A stretch of 64,000 nt of DNA from Acidobacteriota bacterium (lineage in GTDB: Bacteria; Acidobacteriota; Thermoanaerobaculia; Thermoanaerobaculales; Thermoanaerobaculaceae), in the NCBI GenBank assembly GCA_016213675.1, contig JACQZW010000020.1, positions 61,754 through 125,753 on the forward strand, given 5' to 3'. Below the pieces are notes generated by a model that saw nothing but the letters and a program-made list of their open reading frames with translations, did no database searches and was not told where the DNA came from. The number at the start of each line of letters is the position of its first letter. Position 1 is the stretch's first letter. Both the position numbers and the translations under genes were made by a program. Below, piece after piece: positions 33,574-42,912 of this stretch.

Positions 33574-35295
33574 CTAGCGGTGGAGGACGGGGCGGGGGGG
33601 GCCGGCGCAGTCGCCGCGGACGGCGGCGGTGAGGGTGACCGACCATGGCGAGGCGGTGCCGCAGTCGGTGACGGCGCGGACGCGGATGAAGAGCGTCGTC
33701 CCGGCGCCGGGCGCGGTGACGGCTGCGGTCGTCCCGCTGACGGTGGTCTCCTGGGGGCTCGCGAAGTCGGGCGTCGCGGCCGACTGCACGGTGTACGAGG
33801 TCGCCCACGGCGTGCCGCTCCAGCGGACGACGAACGCCTTGCCGGCGCAAGCCTCCGCGAAGGGGGCGGAGAGGCCGGCCGGCTGCGCCAGCGTGTCGCA
33901 GTGGGTCGCCAGGTAGGCGTAGGCCGCGCCGGCGTCGATGCGGGGGCGGGTGACGTTGTTGCGGCCGTCGGGGCGCAGGCGGCCGGTGCTTTTGAGGGCG
34001 GCGCGGATCGCCTCGGGCCCTCTCGCCGGGTAGGCCTGGGCGAGGAGGGCGGCCACGCCGGCGGCGTACGGCGACGCCGCCGAGGTGCCGCCGAAGCAGT
34101 CCTCGGTGCCGCCGCCCATCTTCGGCGTCTTGGCGCAGGTGGACGGCGCCAGCACGTCGAGCGCCTCGGAGGAGTCCGAGTAGCAGGTGATCCGGTCGGT
34201 CGCCGTGCTGTCGGTGCAGCCGCTGTCCATGCACTGGCCCTCGCCGAACGTGGCGTCGTGCGACACGCAGCCGATCAGCGGAAGCGTGAGGCTGCAGATC
34301 TCGTCGTCGTAGACCGCCCCGACCGCCAGCGCGGTGGAGATGCAGGCGGGCCAGGCGATCCCGCGGCTGCAGCCGCCGTTGCCCGCCGCCGCGACGGGGA
34401 GCACCCCGGCCGCGACGAGCTCCTCGAACGCCGCCGCGTAGGCGCCGGCGATGCTGTCGCAGTGCCCGGGTCCCGGTGGCCACTCGTCGTCGTCGTAGCC
34501 GCCGAACGACATGTTGAGCACGCGGATGTTGAACGGGTTGCCGGCGTGAACCGAAACGAGGACGGCGTCGATGCCGGCGAGGATCTGCTCGTCGGTCCCC
34601 TCGCCCTCGTCGTCGAGGACGCGGACCGCGACGACGGTGGCGCTCGGCGCGACCCCGCCGCTCTTGCCGGCGGCGATGCCGGACACAGATGTGCCGTGGC
34701 CCTGCTCGTCCCGGGGGTCGCCGTCGTTGGCGACGGCGTCGCGGAGCTTCACGGTCTTGGCGGAGGGATCGCTGCCGCCGGGCGCCAGCTCGGTGTGGCC
34801 GTAGTCGACGCCGGTGTCGAGCACGGCAATCCCCACGCCGCGGCCGTCGAAGCCATGCGACGTCACGCCGACGACGTTCATCAGCGCCCGGCCCTCGCGG
34901 CGGAAGGCGCGTGCGACCCGGTTCGGCCACACCCCGGCGACCAGCGGGTCGGCGGCGAGCTCGGCGAGGTGGACCGCCGGCACGCGGAGCGACACGACGG
35001 GCAGCGCCTCGTCGCGGCGGGCCACGCCGACGCCGAGCGGACCCCAGGTGGCCTCGAGGGCCGAGGTCGCCCGGGCGACCGACGCCTCGAGCTCGCCCGG
35101 CGCGGCGACGGTGCGCAGCGGATCGCGGCGGAGCGTGACGATGCACGCGAGCTCCGCCTCGCCGGCCGCGGCGCGCGCCAGCAGGCTCGGCGCCACGAAC
35201 GGGTGGCCGAGATCGATCGAGGCGTGTTCGACCGCCCCGGCGACGGCGCCGAAGCCGAGTGCCACGAGAACCGCAAGCGTCACGCGCGTGTGCAT
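33574..35295 (-). CDS. Secreted subtilisin-like serine protease (S8)
   Basis: A 573-residue secreted protease. ATG 35295 is preceded by GGAGG and opens a signal peptide (residues 1-~22); earlier in-frame starts lack this. A ~110-residue region resembling an inhibitor-type propeptide follows. The catalytic triad is Asp160 (AVLDTGVDYGH), His200 (EQGHGTSVSGIAAG) and Ser405 (FGGTSAASPYAAGV), with oxyanion Asn306 (AAGNGG). A Cys-rich insert at about 332-400 probably holds disulfides. The last ~90 residues look like a fibronectin type III module (VVRWSGTPWATSYTVQSA). Likely extracellular or periplasmic. It overlaps no neighbour and lies inside the pair of 30-bp direct repeats. Confidence 0.93.
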   Translation of the reverse strand: MHTRVTLAVLVALGFGAVAGAVEHASIDLGHPFVAPSLLARAAAGEAELACIVTLRRDPLRTVAAPGELEASVARATSALEATWGPLGVGVARRDEALPVVSLRVPAVHLAELAADPLVAGVWPNRVARAFRREGRALMNVVGVTSHGFDGRGVGIAVLDTGVDYGHTELAPGGSDPSAKTVKLRDAVANDGDPRDEQGHGTSVSGIAAGKSGGVAPSATVVAVRVLDDEGEGTDEQILAGIDAVLVSVHAGNPFNIRVLNMSFGGYDDDEWPPGPGHCDSIAGAYAAAFEELVAAGVLPVAAAGNGGCSRGIAWPACISTALAVGAVYDDEICSLTLPLIGCVSHDATFGEGQCMDSGCTDSTATDRITCYSDSSEALDVLAPSTCAKTPKMGGGTEDCFGGTSAASPYAAGVAALLAQAYPARGPEAIRAALKSTGRLRPDGRNNVTRPRIDAGAAYAYLATHCDTLAQPAGLSAPFAEACAGKAFVVRWSGTPWATSYTVQSAATPDFASPQETTVSGTTAAVTAPGAGTTLFIRVRAVTDCGTASPWSVTLTAAVRGDCAGPPRPVLHR

Positions 35296-35378
35296 CGGGA
35301 CCTCCACGCTTCCCACCATGCGGCCGTCGGCCGCGTTTGGCAAGGCGCGACCCGACGAGCGATCGATCGGGGGCGGGA

Positions 35379-37445
35379 TCAGCGGCCGCGGAGGGCGTCG
35401 AGCCGCCGGCGGGCGTCGGCGTGCGCCGGGTCGATCCGCAGCGCCGCCTCGAGCTCGGCGGCCGCTTCCTCACGCCGGCCGAGGGCGACGAGCGCCTTGC
35501 CGGCGTTGGCGTGGGCCTCCGCGTAGCGCGGGTCGAGGGTGGCCGCTGCGCGGAAACGCGCCAGCGCCTCGTCGAGGCGGCCGAGGCGCGCGAGCGCTGT
35601 CCCGAGGTTGTTGACCGCCTGGGCGTTCGTGGGCTCCAGGCGCGCGGCGGTCTCGTACGCGGTCGCCGCGGCGTCGACCTGGCCCGTCGCGAAGAGCGCG
35701 TTGCCGAGGAGCGTGAACGTCCGCGCGCGACCCGGGTTGATCGCCGCCGCCCGGACGAGCAGGGGTACCGCCTCGGCGCCCCTGCCTGTCTCGAGGAGCG
35801 CCAGGCCATGGTTGAAGAACGCGAGCTCGAGGTCGGGCGCGAGGCGCTCGGCCTCCGTCCAGGCGGCGATCGCCTCGTCGAGCCGGCCGCCGGCGTGGAG
35901 CGCGTCCCCGAGCCCCAGGAAGGCGAGGGGATAGTCGGGCTGCAGCCGGATCGCCTCGCGGAACAGCGGGATCGCGGCGGCCGGGTCGTTCTTCGCGTAG
36001 GTCAGGTCGTGTGCGAGGTTGAACGGCGTGAGGGCGGCCTGCTGCTGGCGGGTGGCGAGCGGAAGGAGCGACAGGGCGGCGGCGGCCAGCGCAGCGACAC
36101 CCGGCCAACGCAGCGCCCGCCAGCGGCGGTCCCGGAGGAGGGGCCAGGCGCGGTCGACGCCCGCCGCCGCGAGGAGCACGAGGAACGGCACCAGCGGCAG
36201 GCGGTAGCGCGCGTAGATGAGGAAGAGCGCGACGCTGCCGGCGAACAGGACGATGGCCAGCCCGAGGTGCCAGAGGCGCCGGCGCTCCTCCCAGGTCAGC
36301 ACGGTCCCGGCGGCGGCGAGGGCGAAGAGGACGGCGAACTGCCCCGGCCAGGCGAGTGCCCCGAGCACCCAGCAGGCGGCGGCCGCACCGTAGTAGTCGT
36401 CGGTGTCGCCGACCTCGACGTTGCCGACGACGAGGGCCGTCTTGCGGGCCATCAGGGCGAGCCAGCGGCCCGGCTGCCCGGTGATGAAGCCCAGCGCCTC
36501 GTCGCGCCAGTAGTCCGACACCTCGCTCGGCGACAGCGCTCTCTCCCGCGCCTGCTCGGCCAGCTCACGGGCGTCGATGCGCTCGAACTGGGGGCTGCCG
36601 CGGCCCGCCCGGAGCGGGGCGTAGAAGCCGTCGGCGGCCGGGTTGTTGCCGAGGTAGAGGTTCGGGCCGAGCTGCGAGGTCGTGAGGTGGAACTCGCCGC
36701 CCACGACCTGGTTGCGCAGCGCGACGGGAAGCAGGACGGCGACCAGCCCGGCGAGGACGGCGGCGAGGACGGCGCCCCGCGTTCGCCAGGGCACGGTGCG
36801 GAACTGCGCCGCCACCCAGACCGCGACGACCACGACGAGCACGACGGCGTTCTCGCGGGTGAGCATGAACCCGGCCAGGCCAGCGCCCACCGCGAGGAAG
36901 CGGGCGAGGCAGCGGGGCGACGTGTCGATCGCCCGGACCGGCGCGATCAGGGCGAGCAGGAGACAGGCGAAGAACACGTCGAGGACGGACTTCTGCAGGA
37001 TGCCGGTGAAGTACACCGCCGGCGCGTAGAGCGCGAGCGCGAGGCCGGCGAGGAGGCCGGTTCGCGGCGAGAACAGCGATCGCCCGGCGCCGGCGAGGAG
37101 CGCGGCGGCGGCGGCGCCGAGGATCGCCTGCAGCACCCTGGCCGCGGCCACGCTGGGCCCGGTCACGGCGTAGAGCACCCCGAGGGTGTACGAGTAGAGC
37201 GGCGCCTGGTAGAACACCCCCTCGGCCCGGCCCAGCCAGTCGCCTGCGGCGATCCGCCGCGCCCAGGCGTCGTAGGCCTCGGCGTCGCCGATCACGAGGC
37301 CGGCCAGCGGCGTGCCGGAGAGTTGCCAGAGGTAGACGAGGCGGACGAGGAGCGCGACGGCGAAGACGAGGAGCTCGAGTCGCCAGATCGAAACGACCGG
37401 CGTTCCCGGAACCGGCGCCGGTGAGGCCGCCGGACGGCCCGTCAC
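35379..37445 (-). CDS. Membrane glycosyltransferase-like protein with C-terminal TPR array
   Basis: A 688-residue protein. GTG 37445 is chosen for its AGAAGGA site six bases upstream; the alternative ATG at 37535 lies inside the 30-bp repeat. The N-terminal ~440 residues form about ten helices in ArnT/GT39 style, with GLVIGDAEAYDAWARRIAAG after helix 1 carrying the acidic Asp-Ala-Glu expected of GT-C enzymes. Residues ~465-680 hold five or six TPRs (for example PAAAIPLFREAIRLQPDYPL and LDEALARFRAAATLDPRYAE). This layout resembles bacterial protein O-mannosyl/O-GlcNAc transferase-like proteins. Reading direction and an 83-base gap suggest linkage to the subtilase. Confidence 0.75.
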   Translation of the reverse strand: MTGRPAASPAPVPGTPVVSIWRLELLVFAVALLVRLVYLWQLSGTPLAGLVIGDAEAYDAWARRIAAGDWLGRAEGVFYQAPLYSYTLGVLYAVTGPSVAAARVLQAILGAAAAALLAGAGRSLFSPRTGLLAGLALALYAPAVYFTGILQKSVLDVFFACLLLALIAPVRAIDTSPRCLARFLAVGAGLAGFMLTRENAVVLVVVVAVWVAAQFRTVPWRTRGAVLAAVLAGLVAVLLPVALRNQVVGGEFHLTTSQLGPNLYLGNNPAADGFYAPLRAGRGSPQFERIDARELAEQARERALSPSEVSDYWRDEALGFITGQPGRWLALMARKTALVVGNVEVGDTDDYYGAAAACWVLGALAWPGQFAVLFALAAAGTVLTWEERRRLWHLGLAIVLFAGSVALFLIYARYRLPLVPFLVLLAAAGVDRAWPLLRDRRWRALRWPGVAALAAAALSLLPLATRQQQAALTPFNLAHDLTYAKNDPAAAIPLFREAIRLQPDYPLAFLGLGDALHAGGRLDEAIAAWTEAERLAPDLELAFFNHGLALLETGRGAEAVPLLVRAAAINPGRARTFTLLGNALFATGQVDAAATAYETAARLEPTNAQAVNNLGTALARLGRLDEALARFRAAATLDPRYAEAHANAGKALVALGRREEAAAELEAALRIDPAHADARRRLDALRGR

Positions 37446-37524
37446 CGGCGTTCCTTCTGCCCTCTTGGTCGAGCTCTTGCGGCCCACGGGGTCGAACGAT
37501 AGCAAACGGGCGGCCGGCGTCCGG

Positions 37525-37554
37525 CTAACCCACATAGTACAAGACCTGACCCCG
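37525..37554 (+). repeat. 30-bp direct repeat, copy 2 (TACAAGACCTGACCCC)
   Basis: The second copy of the 33541 repeat, 26 of 30 bases identical and in the same orientation. It lies between the divergent TPR membrane-protein gene and the serine-hydrolase gene, 3,984 bases from copy 1. Confidence 0.85.
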
Positions 37555-37623
37555 TTGAACTCGAGCGGGCTAGGATGCGTATGCGAGGCATGCGCCCGCG
37601 ATGCGTGCGCCCGGGGGGGAACG

Positions 37624-39072
37624 ATGAACACGAGGCGGATTTTCGCGACGGTCACGGCGGTGGTCGTGCTGGCGGCGGCGACGGCGCGGGCAGCCGACAA
37701 GGCGGCGCAGATCGACGCGCTCGTCACCCAGTACGTCGAGCTCGGGCAGTTCAACGGCGCCGTCCTGGTCGCCGAGAACGGCACGGTGATCTTCGAGAAG
37801 GGGTACGGCCTGGCAAACATGGAGTGGGGGATCCCCAACGCCCCCGACACCAGGTTCCGGCTCGGCTCGATCACCAAGCAGTTCACCTCGGCGCTCGTCA
37901 TGCAGCTCGTCGAAGAGGGGAAGCTGTCGCTCGACGCGAAGCTGTCGGACCTCCTTCCCGGCTACCGCAAGGACACCGGCGACCGGGTGACCCTCCGCCA
38001 GCTCCTCAACCACACCTCGGGAATCCCGAGCTACACGGACAGCCCGAGCTTCCGGGCCGAGATCAGCCGCGACCCGTACGCCGTTGGCGACATGGTGTCC
38101 AAGCTCTGCGCCGGTGACCTGCAGTTCGAGCCGGGCAGCACGTTCCGCTACAACAACTGCGGCTACGTCCTGCTCGGCGCGATCGTCGAGAAGGCGACGG
38201 GGAAGCCGTACGAGACCGCGCTCAAGGAGCGGATCCTCGACCCCGCCGGGATGGCCGACACCGGCTACGACCATTCGGCAGCGGTCCTGCCCCGGCGCGC
38301 CCAGGGCTACGAGCGCACGCCCGGCGGCGTGGTCAACGCCCCGTACCTCGACATGTCGCTACCGTACGCGGCCGGTGCGCTCTACTCGACCGTCCGCGAC
38401 CTCTACCGCTGGGACCGGGCGTTGGCCGGCGAGAAGATCCTGTCGGCGAAGGCCAAGGCGGCGACCTGGGAGCCGGGGCTGCAGGGCTACGGGTTTGGCT
38501 GGGGGATCGTCACCGCCCCGATCGGACCGGGCGGGGCCGAGCGCACCGTGATCAGTCACGGCGGCGGGATCAACGGGTTCGCGACCAACATCGCCCGCGT
38601 CCCCGCCGACGGGAACCTCGTCGTGTTCCTCTGCAACACCGGTGCGGCGCGCTACGAGGCGATGTCGGCCGGGGTGTGGGACGTCCTCTACGGCCGCACG
38701 CCGGCGGCGCCGAAGCGGCCGATCGGCGAGGTGCTGGCCGCCGTCGCGATGAAGGACGGCGCCGAGGCGGCCGTCGCGCGCTACCGCCAGCTCAAGGCGA
38801 CCGAGGCGGACCGCTACGACTTCCACGAGCGGGAGCTCAACAACGTCGGCTACCAGCTTCTCGCCGCCGGCAAGGCCGATGCCGCCGTCGCCGTGTTCAC
38901 GCTCAACGTGGAGATGGTCCCGACCTCGTCGAACCCCTACGACAGCCTCGGCGAGGCGCTCGCCGCGGCCGGGAAGAAGAACGACGCGATCAAGGCCTAC
39001 GCCAAGTCGCTCGAGCTCGAGCCGTCGAACCTCAATGCCATCGACCAACTCTCCAAGCTCGCGAAACAGTAG
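37624..39072 (+). CDS. Exported beta-lactamase-fold serine hydrolase with TPRs
   Basis: A 482-residue protein with a signal peptide (residues 1-23). The penicillin-binding/class C beta-lactamase fold is shown by S82-I-T-K85 (SxxK nucleophile and base), Y176-N-N (YxN) and H312-G-G (the HxG equivalent of KTG). Residues ~385-480 contain two TPR units (AGKADAAVAVFTLNVEMVP; GKKNDAIKAYAKSLELEPS). Such hydrolases act on peptides, D-amino-acid esters or other esters in the periplasm; beta-lactam hydrolysis is not implied. A GGGGGG run before ATG may be the ribosome site. A hairpin starts at its stop codon. Confidence 0.9.
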   Translation: MNTRRIFATVTAVVVLAAATARAADKAAQIDALVTQYVELGQFNGAVLVAENGTVIFEKGYGLANMEWGIPNAPDTRFRLGSITKQFTSALVMQLVEEGKLSLDAKLSDLLPGYRKDTGDRVTLRQLLNHTSGIPSYTDSPSFRAEISRDPYAVGDMVSKLCAGDLQFEPGSTFRYNNCGYVLLGAIVEKATGKPYETALKERILDPAGMADTGYDHSAAVLPRRAQGYERTPGGVVNAPYLDMSLPYAAGALYSTVRDLYRWDRALAGEKILSAKAKAATWEPGLQGYGFGWGIVTAPIGPGGAERTVISHGGGINGFATNIARVPADGNLVVFLCNTGAARYEAMSAGVWDVLYGRTPAAPKRPIGEVLAAVAMKDGAEAAVARYRQLKATEADRYDFHERELNNVGYQLLAAGKADAAVAVFTLNVEMVPTSSNPYDSLGEALAAAGKKNDAIKAYAKSLELEPSNLNAIDQLSKLAKQ

Positions 39073-39088
39073 CGGCTGTCGAGCCGCT
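39071..39088 (+). terminator. Hairpin at the serine hydrolase stop
   Basis: AGCGGCT (39071-39077), 4-base loop, AGCCGCT (39082-39088), an exact 7-bp stem overlapping the stop codon and followed by CTCTTCC. It lies between convergent genes. Confidence 0.5.
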
Positions 39089-39096
39089 CTCTTCCC

Positions 39097-39110
39097 GGAC
39101 CCGGGACCCC
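39097..39110 (+). repeat. Two heptamer units (GGACCCS)
   Basis: GGACCCG followed by GGACCCC, a short copy of the heptamer family seen in the glycosyltransferase at 13 kb, in a 45-base gap between convergent genes. Confidence 0.7.
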
Positions 39111-39117
39111 TGTCCTT

Positions 39118-40359
39118 CTACAGCGCCTTGCGCGCGGGGACGAGCACGTTGGCGACGAGCAGCCCGGCGACCAGGGCGACGGCGACCATGAGGGCGGCGA
39201 ACGCCGTCTCCACGCCGGAGACGACGTTCTTGTCCAGCATCGCCGACAGGCTGGAGAAGCCGAGGCCCCCGGGGACGAGCAGCATGATCCCCGGCACCAA
39301 CGTGATCGCCGTCGGCACGTTCGCCCACCGCGAGTAGAGGTTCGACGCGGCGCCGACGGCGAACGCCCCGGCGGCCACGCCGAGCTGCGGCCCGAGCAGC
39401 TCGGCGCCGCCACGCGCGCCCCAGAAGGCGATCGCCCCGGCGGCGACGATCCACGGCGCATCGCCGGGGCGGGCGGCGAAGAGCACGACGAAGCCGAGCG
39501 ACGCCCCGACGACCGCGATCGCCATGGTCCACGCCGGGAGCTGGTCCGGCACGGGCGCCGGCTGCCAGCCGGGGAGCACCCGGGTGAGCTGGCTGCCGAG
39601 CGTGACGCCGAGGCCGATCTGGACGAACGCCGCCCCGGCGCCGACCAGCCGCGCGGTGCCCGACACCCAGTTCCGCGTGGCCAGCTCGTTGATCGCCACG
39701 GTCAGCGTGAGGCCGGGGATGAGCACGATCAGGCCCGCGAGCGTCGTGACGTAGACCGACACCGGGAACGCCAGCCAGTTGGCCGACACCGCCAGGGCGG
39801 TGGCGAGCGTGGCGGCGAGCGTCTCGAAGACCCGGCCGAGGGCGGGTCGGCGCCCGGCGGCGACGGCCAGCAGCCCGATGGCGAGGCCGACGACGACCGA
39901 GGCGGCGATCTCGCGGAGGCCGCCGCCGAAGAAGCGGGCCGCCGCGCCCGAGGCGAGGCCGAAGCACGCCGTGGATAGCGCCGGGCCGTAGCGGTGGGCG
40001 GCGGCGACGATGCGCCGGACGGCGGCGAGCGCCGCCGCCGGGTCGAGGGTGCCGTGCCACACCCGTTCGGCGACCTCGTCGAGGAGCGCCTGCTTCTCGA
40101 GGTTGACCTCGCCGGGCTCGACGCGGGCGAGGCGGGCGACGCCTCCCGGCCCGCCGAACTGGGCGAAGATCGCGGTCGGCGCCGAGAAGAACTCGGCCTC
40201 GACGCCGAGGCGGCGGGCGAGGCCGGCGAGCGCCGCCTCGAGCCGGTGGGCCGGCGTCCCGTAGGAGTGCAGGGCGCGTCCGAGCTCGAGGAGGAGCGCC
40301 TCGCCCCCGCGGTCGATCGGGGGCGCGGTCGGGGTCGTCGGGGCGGAGCGCTCGCTCAT
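39118..40359 (-). CDS. Threonine/serine exporter (ThrE family)
   Basis: A 413-residue fused ThrE-type exporter, where the YjjP-like and YjjB-like halves are one chain. The N-terminal soluble part has LHSYGTPAHRLEAALAGLA and AIFAQFG, the family hallmark. About ten membrane helices follow, with PGLTLTVAINELATRN in the first half and TLVPGIMLLVPGGLGF in the second. ThrE exports small amino acids by proton antiport; the substrate here is inferred. Its start is 8 bases from the stop of the following minus-strand gene upstream, so the two are probably in one transcript. Confidence 0.9.
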   Translation of the reverse strand: MSERSAPTTPTAPPIDRGGEALLLELGRALHSYGTPAHRLEAALAGLARRLGVEAEFFSAPTAIFAQFGGPGGVARLARVEPGEVNLEKQALLDEVAERVWHGTLDPAAALAAVRRIVAAAHRYGPALSTACFGLASGAAARFFGGGLREIAASVVVGLAIGLLAVAAGRRPALGRVFETLAATLATALAVSANWLAFPVSVYVTTLAGLIVLIPGLTLTVAINELATRNWVSGTARLVGAGAAFVQIGLGVTLGSQLTRVLPGWQPAPVPDQLPAWTMAIAVVGASLGFVVLFAARPGDAPWIVAAGAIAFWGARGGAELLGPQLGVAAGAFAVGAASNLYSRWANVPTAITLVPGIMLLVPGGLGFSSLSAMLDKNVVSGVETAFAALMVAVALVAGLLVANVLVPARKAL

Positions 40360-40366
40360 GGCCGGC

Positions 40367-42748
40367 TCACACCGTGACGTTGACGGTCCCGCGGGTGAAC
40401 GTCAAGGCGAGGGCGCGCCGCTCCGGTCCGGCGAGATAGGCGAGCATGAGGTACTTCGCCTCGACGGTCGTGCCGGCCGCGGCACCGACCTGGTCGCGAG
40501 TGCGGGCGGCCAGCCGCGCGAGCTCGTCGGCGATCGACTGCACGTCACGGTGGGCGCGCACCGCGGCGCGCGCGGCGAGCAGCGCCCCGATGAACGCATG
40601 CGCCTGCAGGAGGTGCAGCCACGCCGCCGCCTCGGTGGCGCGGGGGAGCCGGGTGAACTGCGCGCGCCGGCCGAGCACGACGTCGAGCGCCTCGCCCGGC
40701 CTGGTGACGACGAGCTCGGTCATCGCCGGCGTCACGCACTCCGAGAGCAGGCGGACACGGCGGCCGCCCCCGGGCAGCGGCTGCTCGGCCAGCTTCGCGG
40801 CGGCGAGGAAGGCGGCCCAGGCCCGCCGGCGCAGCGCGCGCTCGCCGGCATCGACGCCGAGCAGGAGGACGTGGGGCACCGCCGCCGGCGGCAGCACGAG
40901 GTCGAAGGCGTAGGTGTACGCGCCGCGCTCCGCGAGCAGCGCGGCGCCGACGGACGCGGCGCGGGCCTCGTCGAGCCGGCCCAGGGTGCGGGCCGCGGCG
41001 AGGTGGGCGCGGACCAGCGCGGGGATGACCGAGGGGCGCGACTCCTCGAGGGAGCGGGTGATCCGGGCGGCCACGTCGAGCCGGGTCAGGCCCTCGTCGG
41101 CCGCCGCCGCGGCAGCGAGGTCGAACACCACGGACGCCTCTTCGACGCCGCCGAAGCGCTGCGCGAGGGTCGCGCCGCCGCTCCCCGAGACGACGGCGAG
41201 GGCCGCGTCCGGGCGGTCCCGCTCGATGCGGAGCTCGGTCCACGCCGCGAGGGAGCGGGACAGCTCGCGGCCGATGAGGTCGAGGCGCAGCTCGAGGTGG
41301 CGGTCCTTGCGGATCGCGTCGACGAGCGCGCAGCGGGAGATCTCGACGCCGTTGGCGCCGCCGGCGCGCACCGCCTCGAGGGCGGGCAGCCAGTTGCCGG
41401 CGAGCAGCGCGAGGTAGGCGTCGGCGCGGTCGGCGAGCCGGACCTCGACGTCGAGCAGCGCCTCGTGCGAGGCGCCGCGGTTGACCCCGGCGGCGATCTC
41501 GGCGGCGATCTCCCTGGTGGCGACGCGCTCCATGTGCGCATCCACCTCGCCGCGCAGGGTGTCGTAGTGGCCGAGCCAGCCGGCGAGGCGCCGGCGCGCC
41601 TCGGAGAGCGGCAGCGTGAGCGCCGCGAAGCCGTCGTCGACGAAGCGCTCGAGCCGCTCGCGCGCGTCGCCGAGGGCACCGACGAGGCGGTCGATCCGGT
41701 CGAGCAGGCGGCGCACCGCCGGGTTCCTGGCGGCCAACGAACGCAACCCGTCGATCCCGGCGGCGATCTCGTCGAGCGTCACCGTGGCCCCGTCGCCGCC
41801 GAGCGCCCGGGCGATCGCGCCCCGGGCGCGCCCGCCGAGCGCGTCGACCTCGCGGGCCACGTCGTCGAGCCGGGCGAGCAGCGCCGCGACCTCGGCGGTC
41901 AGGCCGTCCGGCACGGTGAACACCCGGCCGACGACGGCCTCCGCGAACGCCTCGGCGTTCTCCAGGTCGACCCGGGCGGCGAGGGTGAGGCGGAGGCCGA
42001 CGAGGTCCTCGCGGCGGCGGAGCAGCCGGACCCGGACGTGGCCGGCGCGCACGCCGCGCGTCACCACCAGCCGCACCCGGCCCGACAGCGTCGTCGCGAC
42101 GCGCGCGCCCACCGTGACGCCGGCCGCGAGGGCGAGCGGCGCCTCGAGGCGGAACGGCGCCGAGGCGACGTCGAGCAGCTCGACGCGGCGGACGCGGGCG
42201 AGCGCCCAGCCAGCGTCGGCGCGCAGCGCCACCGACCCGGTCGACTCCAGCACCAGCGCTTCGCCTTCGGAGAGATCGGCCACGCGGCCGAGGTCCCACG
42301 GGCTGGCCAGGTGGCGGAGCAGGTCCGTCAGGGCGGTCCTCGCCGACTCGTCGGTCCGGCACGGCCGGTGGTGGGCGAAGGTGACGGATGCGCCGGCGTC
42401 GAAGCCGACGGCGAGCGAGGCGCCGGGGCGGCCGAGCGGCACCCGCCCGGCGAGCGTCTCCTCGGCCGTCCCGGACAGCACGAGCGAGGCGAACGCCGTG
42501 TCGGTCGAATCGGCGGCGTCGAAGTCGTCGAGGGGCGGGTCGCCCCTCCGCGTCAGGTGGACACCCGCGCTCAGGGCACCGCCGAGGCGCAGCGGTCCGA
42601 GCCTGGTGGCGGTCCGGCGATCGAACGCGCCCTCGGCCGTTCGCTCCCAGTGCCCGCGCGCGCCCATCACCTCGCGCACCGGTCGGGCCAGCTCCCCCGC
42701 CACGCCGAGCGCCCCGAGCACCCTCCGCCCCGCCTCGCGCACGTCCAT
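40367..42748 (-). CDS. Large soluble protein of unknown family
   Basis: A 793-residue protein, ATG 42748, with no signal peptide or clear membrane helix. The first ~270 residues are strand-rich (VRLVVTRGVRAGHVRVRLLRR; GALSAGVHLTRRGDPPLDDFD), repeatedly alternating hydrophobic and polar. Residues ~285-420 form long charged helices, probably coiled coil (DDVAREVDALGGRARGAIARAL; REIAAEIAAGV). The C-terminal ~350 residues return to mixed structure and end FTRGTVNVTV. No nucleotide-binding or catalytic motif stands out. Codon use is like its neighbours. It lies directly upstream of the ThrE exporter (7-base gap) and divergent from glpK. I do not recognise it. Confidence 0.75.
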   Translation of the reverse strand: MDVREAGRRVLGALGVAGELARPVREVMGARGHWERTAEGAFDRRTATRLGPLRLGGALSAGVHLTRRGDPPLDDFDAADSTDTAFASLVLSGTAEETLAGRVPLGRPGASLAVGFDAGASVTFAHHRPCRTDESARTALTDLLRHLASPWDLGRVADLSEGEALVLESTGSVALRADAGWALARVRRVELLDVASAPFRLEAPLALAAGVTVGARVATTLSGRVRLVVTRGVRAGHVRVRLLRRREDLVGLRLTLAARVDLENAEAFAEAVVGRVFTVPDGLTAEVAALLARLDDVAREVDALGGRARGAIARALGGDGATVTLDEIAAGIDGLRSLAARNPAVRRLLDRIDRLVGALGDARERLERFVDDGFAALTLPLSEARRRLAGWLGHYDTLRGEVDAHMERVATREIAAEIAAGVNRGASHEALLDVEVRLADRADAYLALLAGNWLPALEAVRAGGANGVEISRCALVDAIRKDRHLELRLDLIGRELSRSLAAWTELRIERDRPDAALAVVSGSGGATLAQRFGGVEEASVVFDLAAAAAADEGLTRLDVAARITRSLEESRPSVIPALVRAHLAAARTLGRLDEARAASVGAALLAERGAYTYAFDLVLPPAAVPHVLLLGVDAGERALRRRAWAAFLAAAKLAEQPLPGGGRRVRLLSECVTPAMTELVVTRPGEALDVVLGRRAQFTRLPRATEAAAWLHLLQAHAFIGALLAARAAVRAHRDVQSIADELARLAARTRDQVGAAAGTTVEAKYLMLAYLAGPERRALALTFTRGTVNVTV

Positions 42749-42912
42749 CGCGACCTCCGCGCCAGATTGCCGGCGCCCAGTCTAGCCTGGGCGTCCGGCG
42801 TTCCCCAGCCTGCGCGTCCCCGTGCGAACGATGCCGACTACGATGGTGGTGATCGCGCGCGGGCGTCACGCACCGGGACAGGGGCGGGCCGGCACGCGCG
42901 GAGGAGGCGCCG

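Noticed and set aside
33500..37600. A complete insertion sequence around the subtilase
   Set aside because: The two 30-bp repeats are direct, not inverted, and no transposase is encoded between them.
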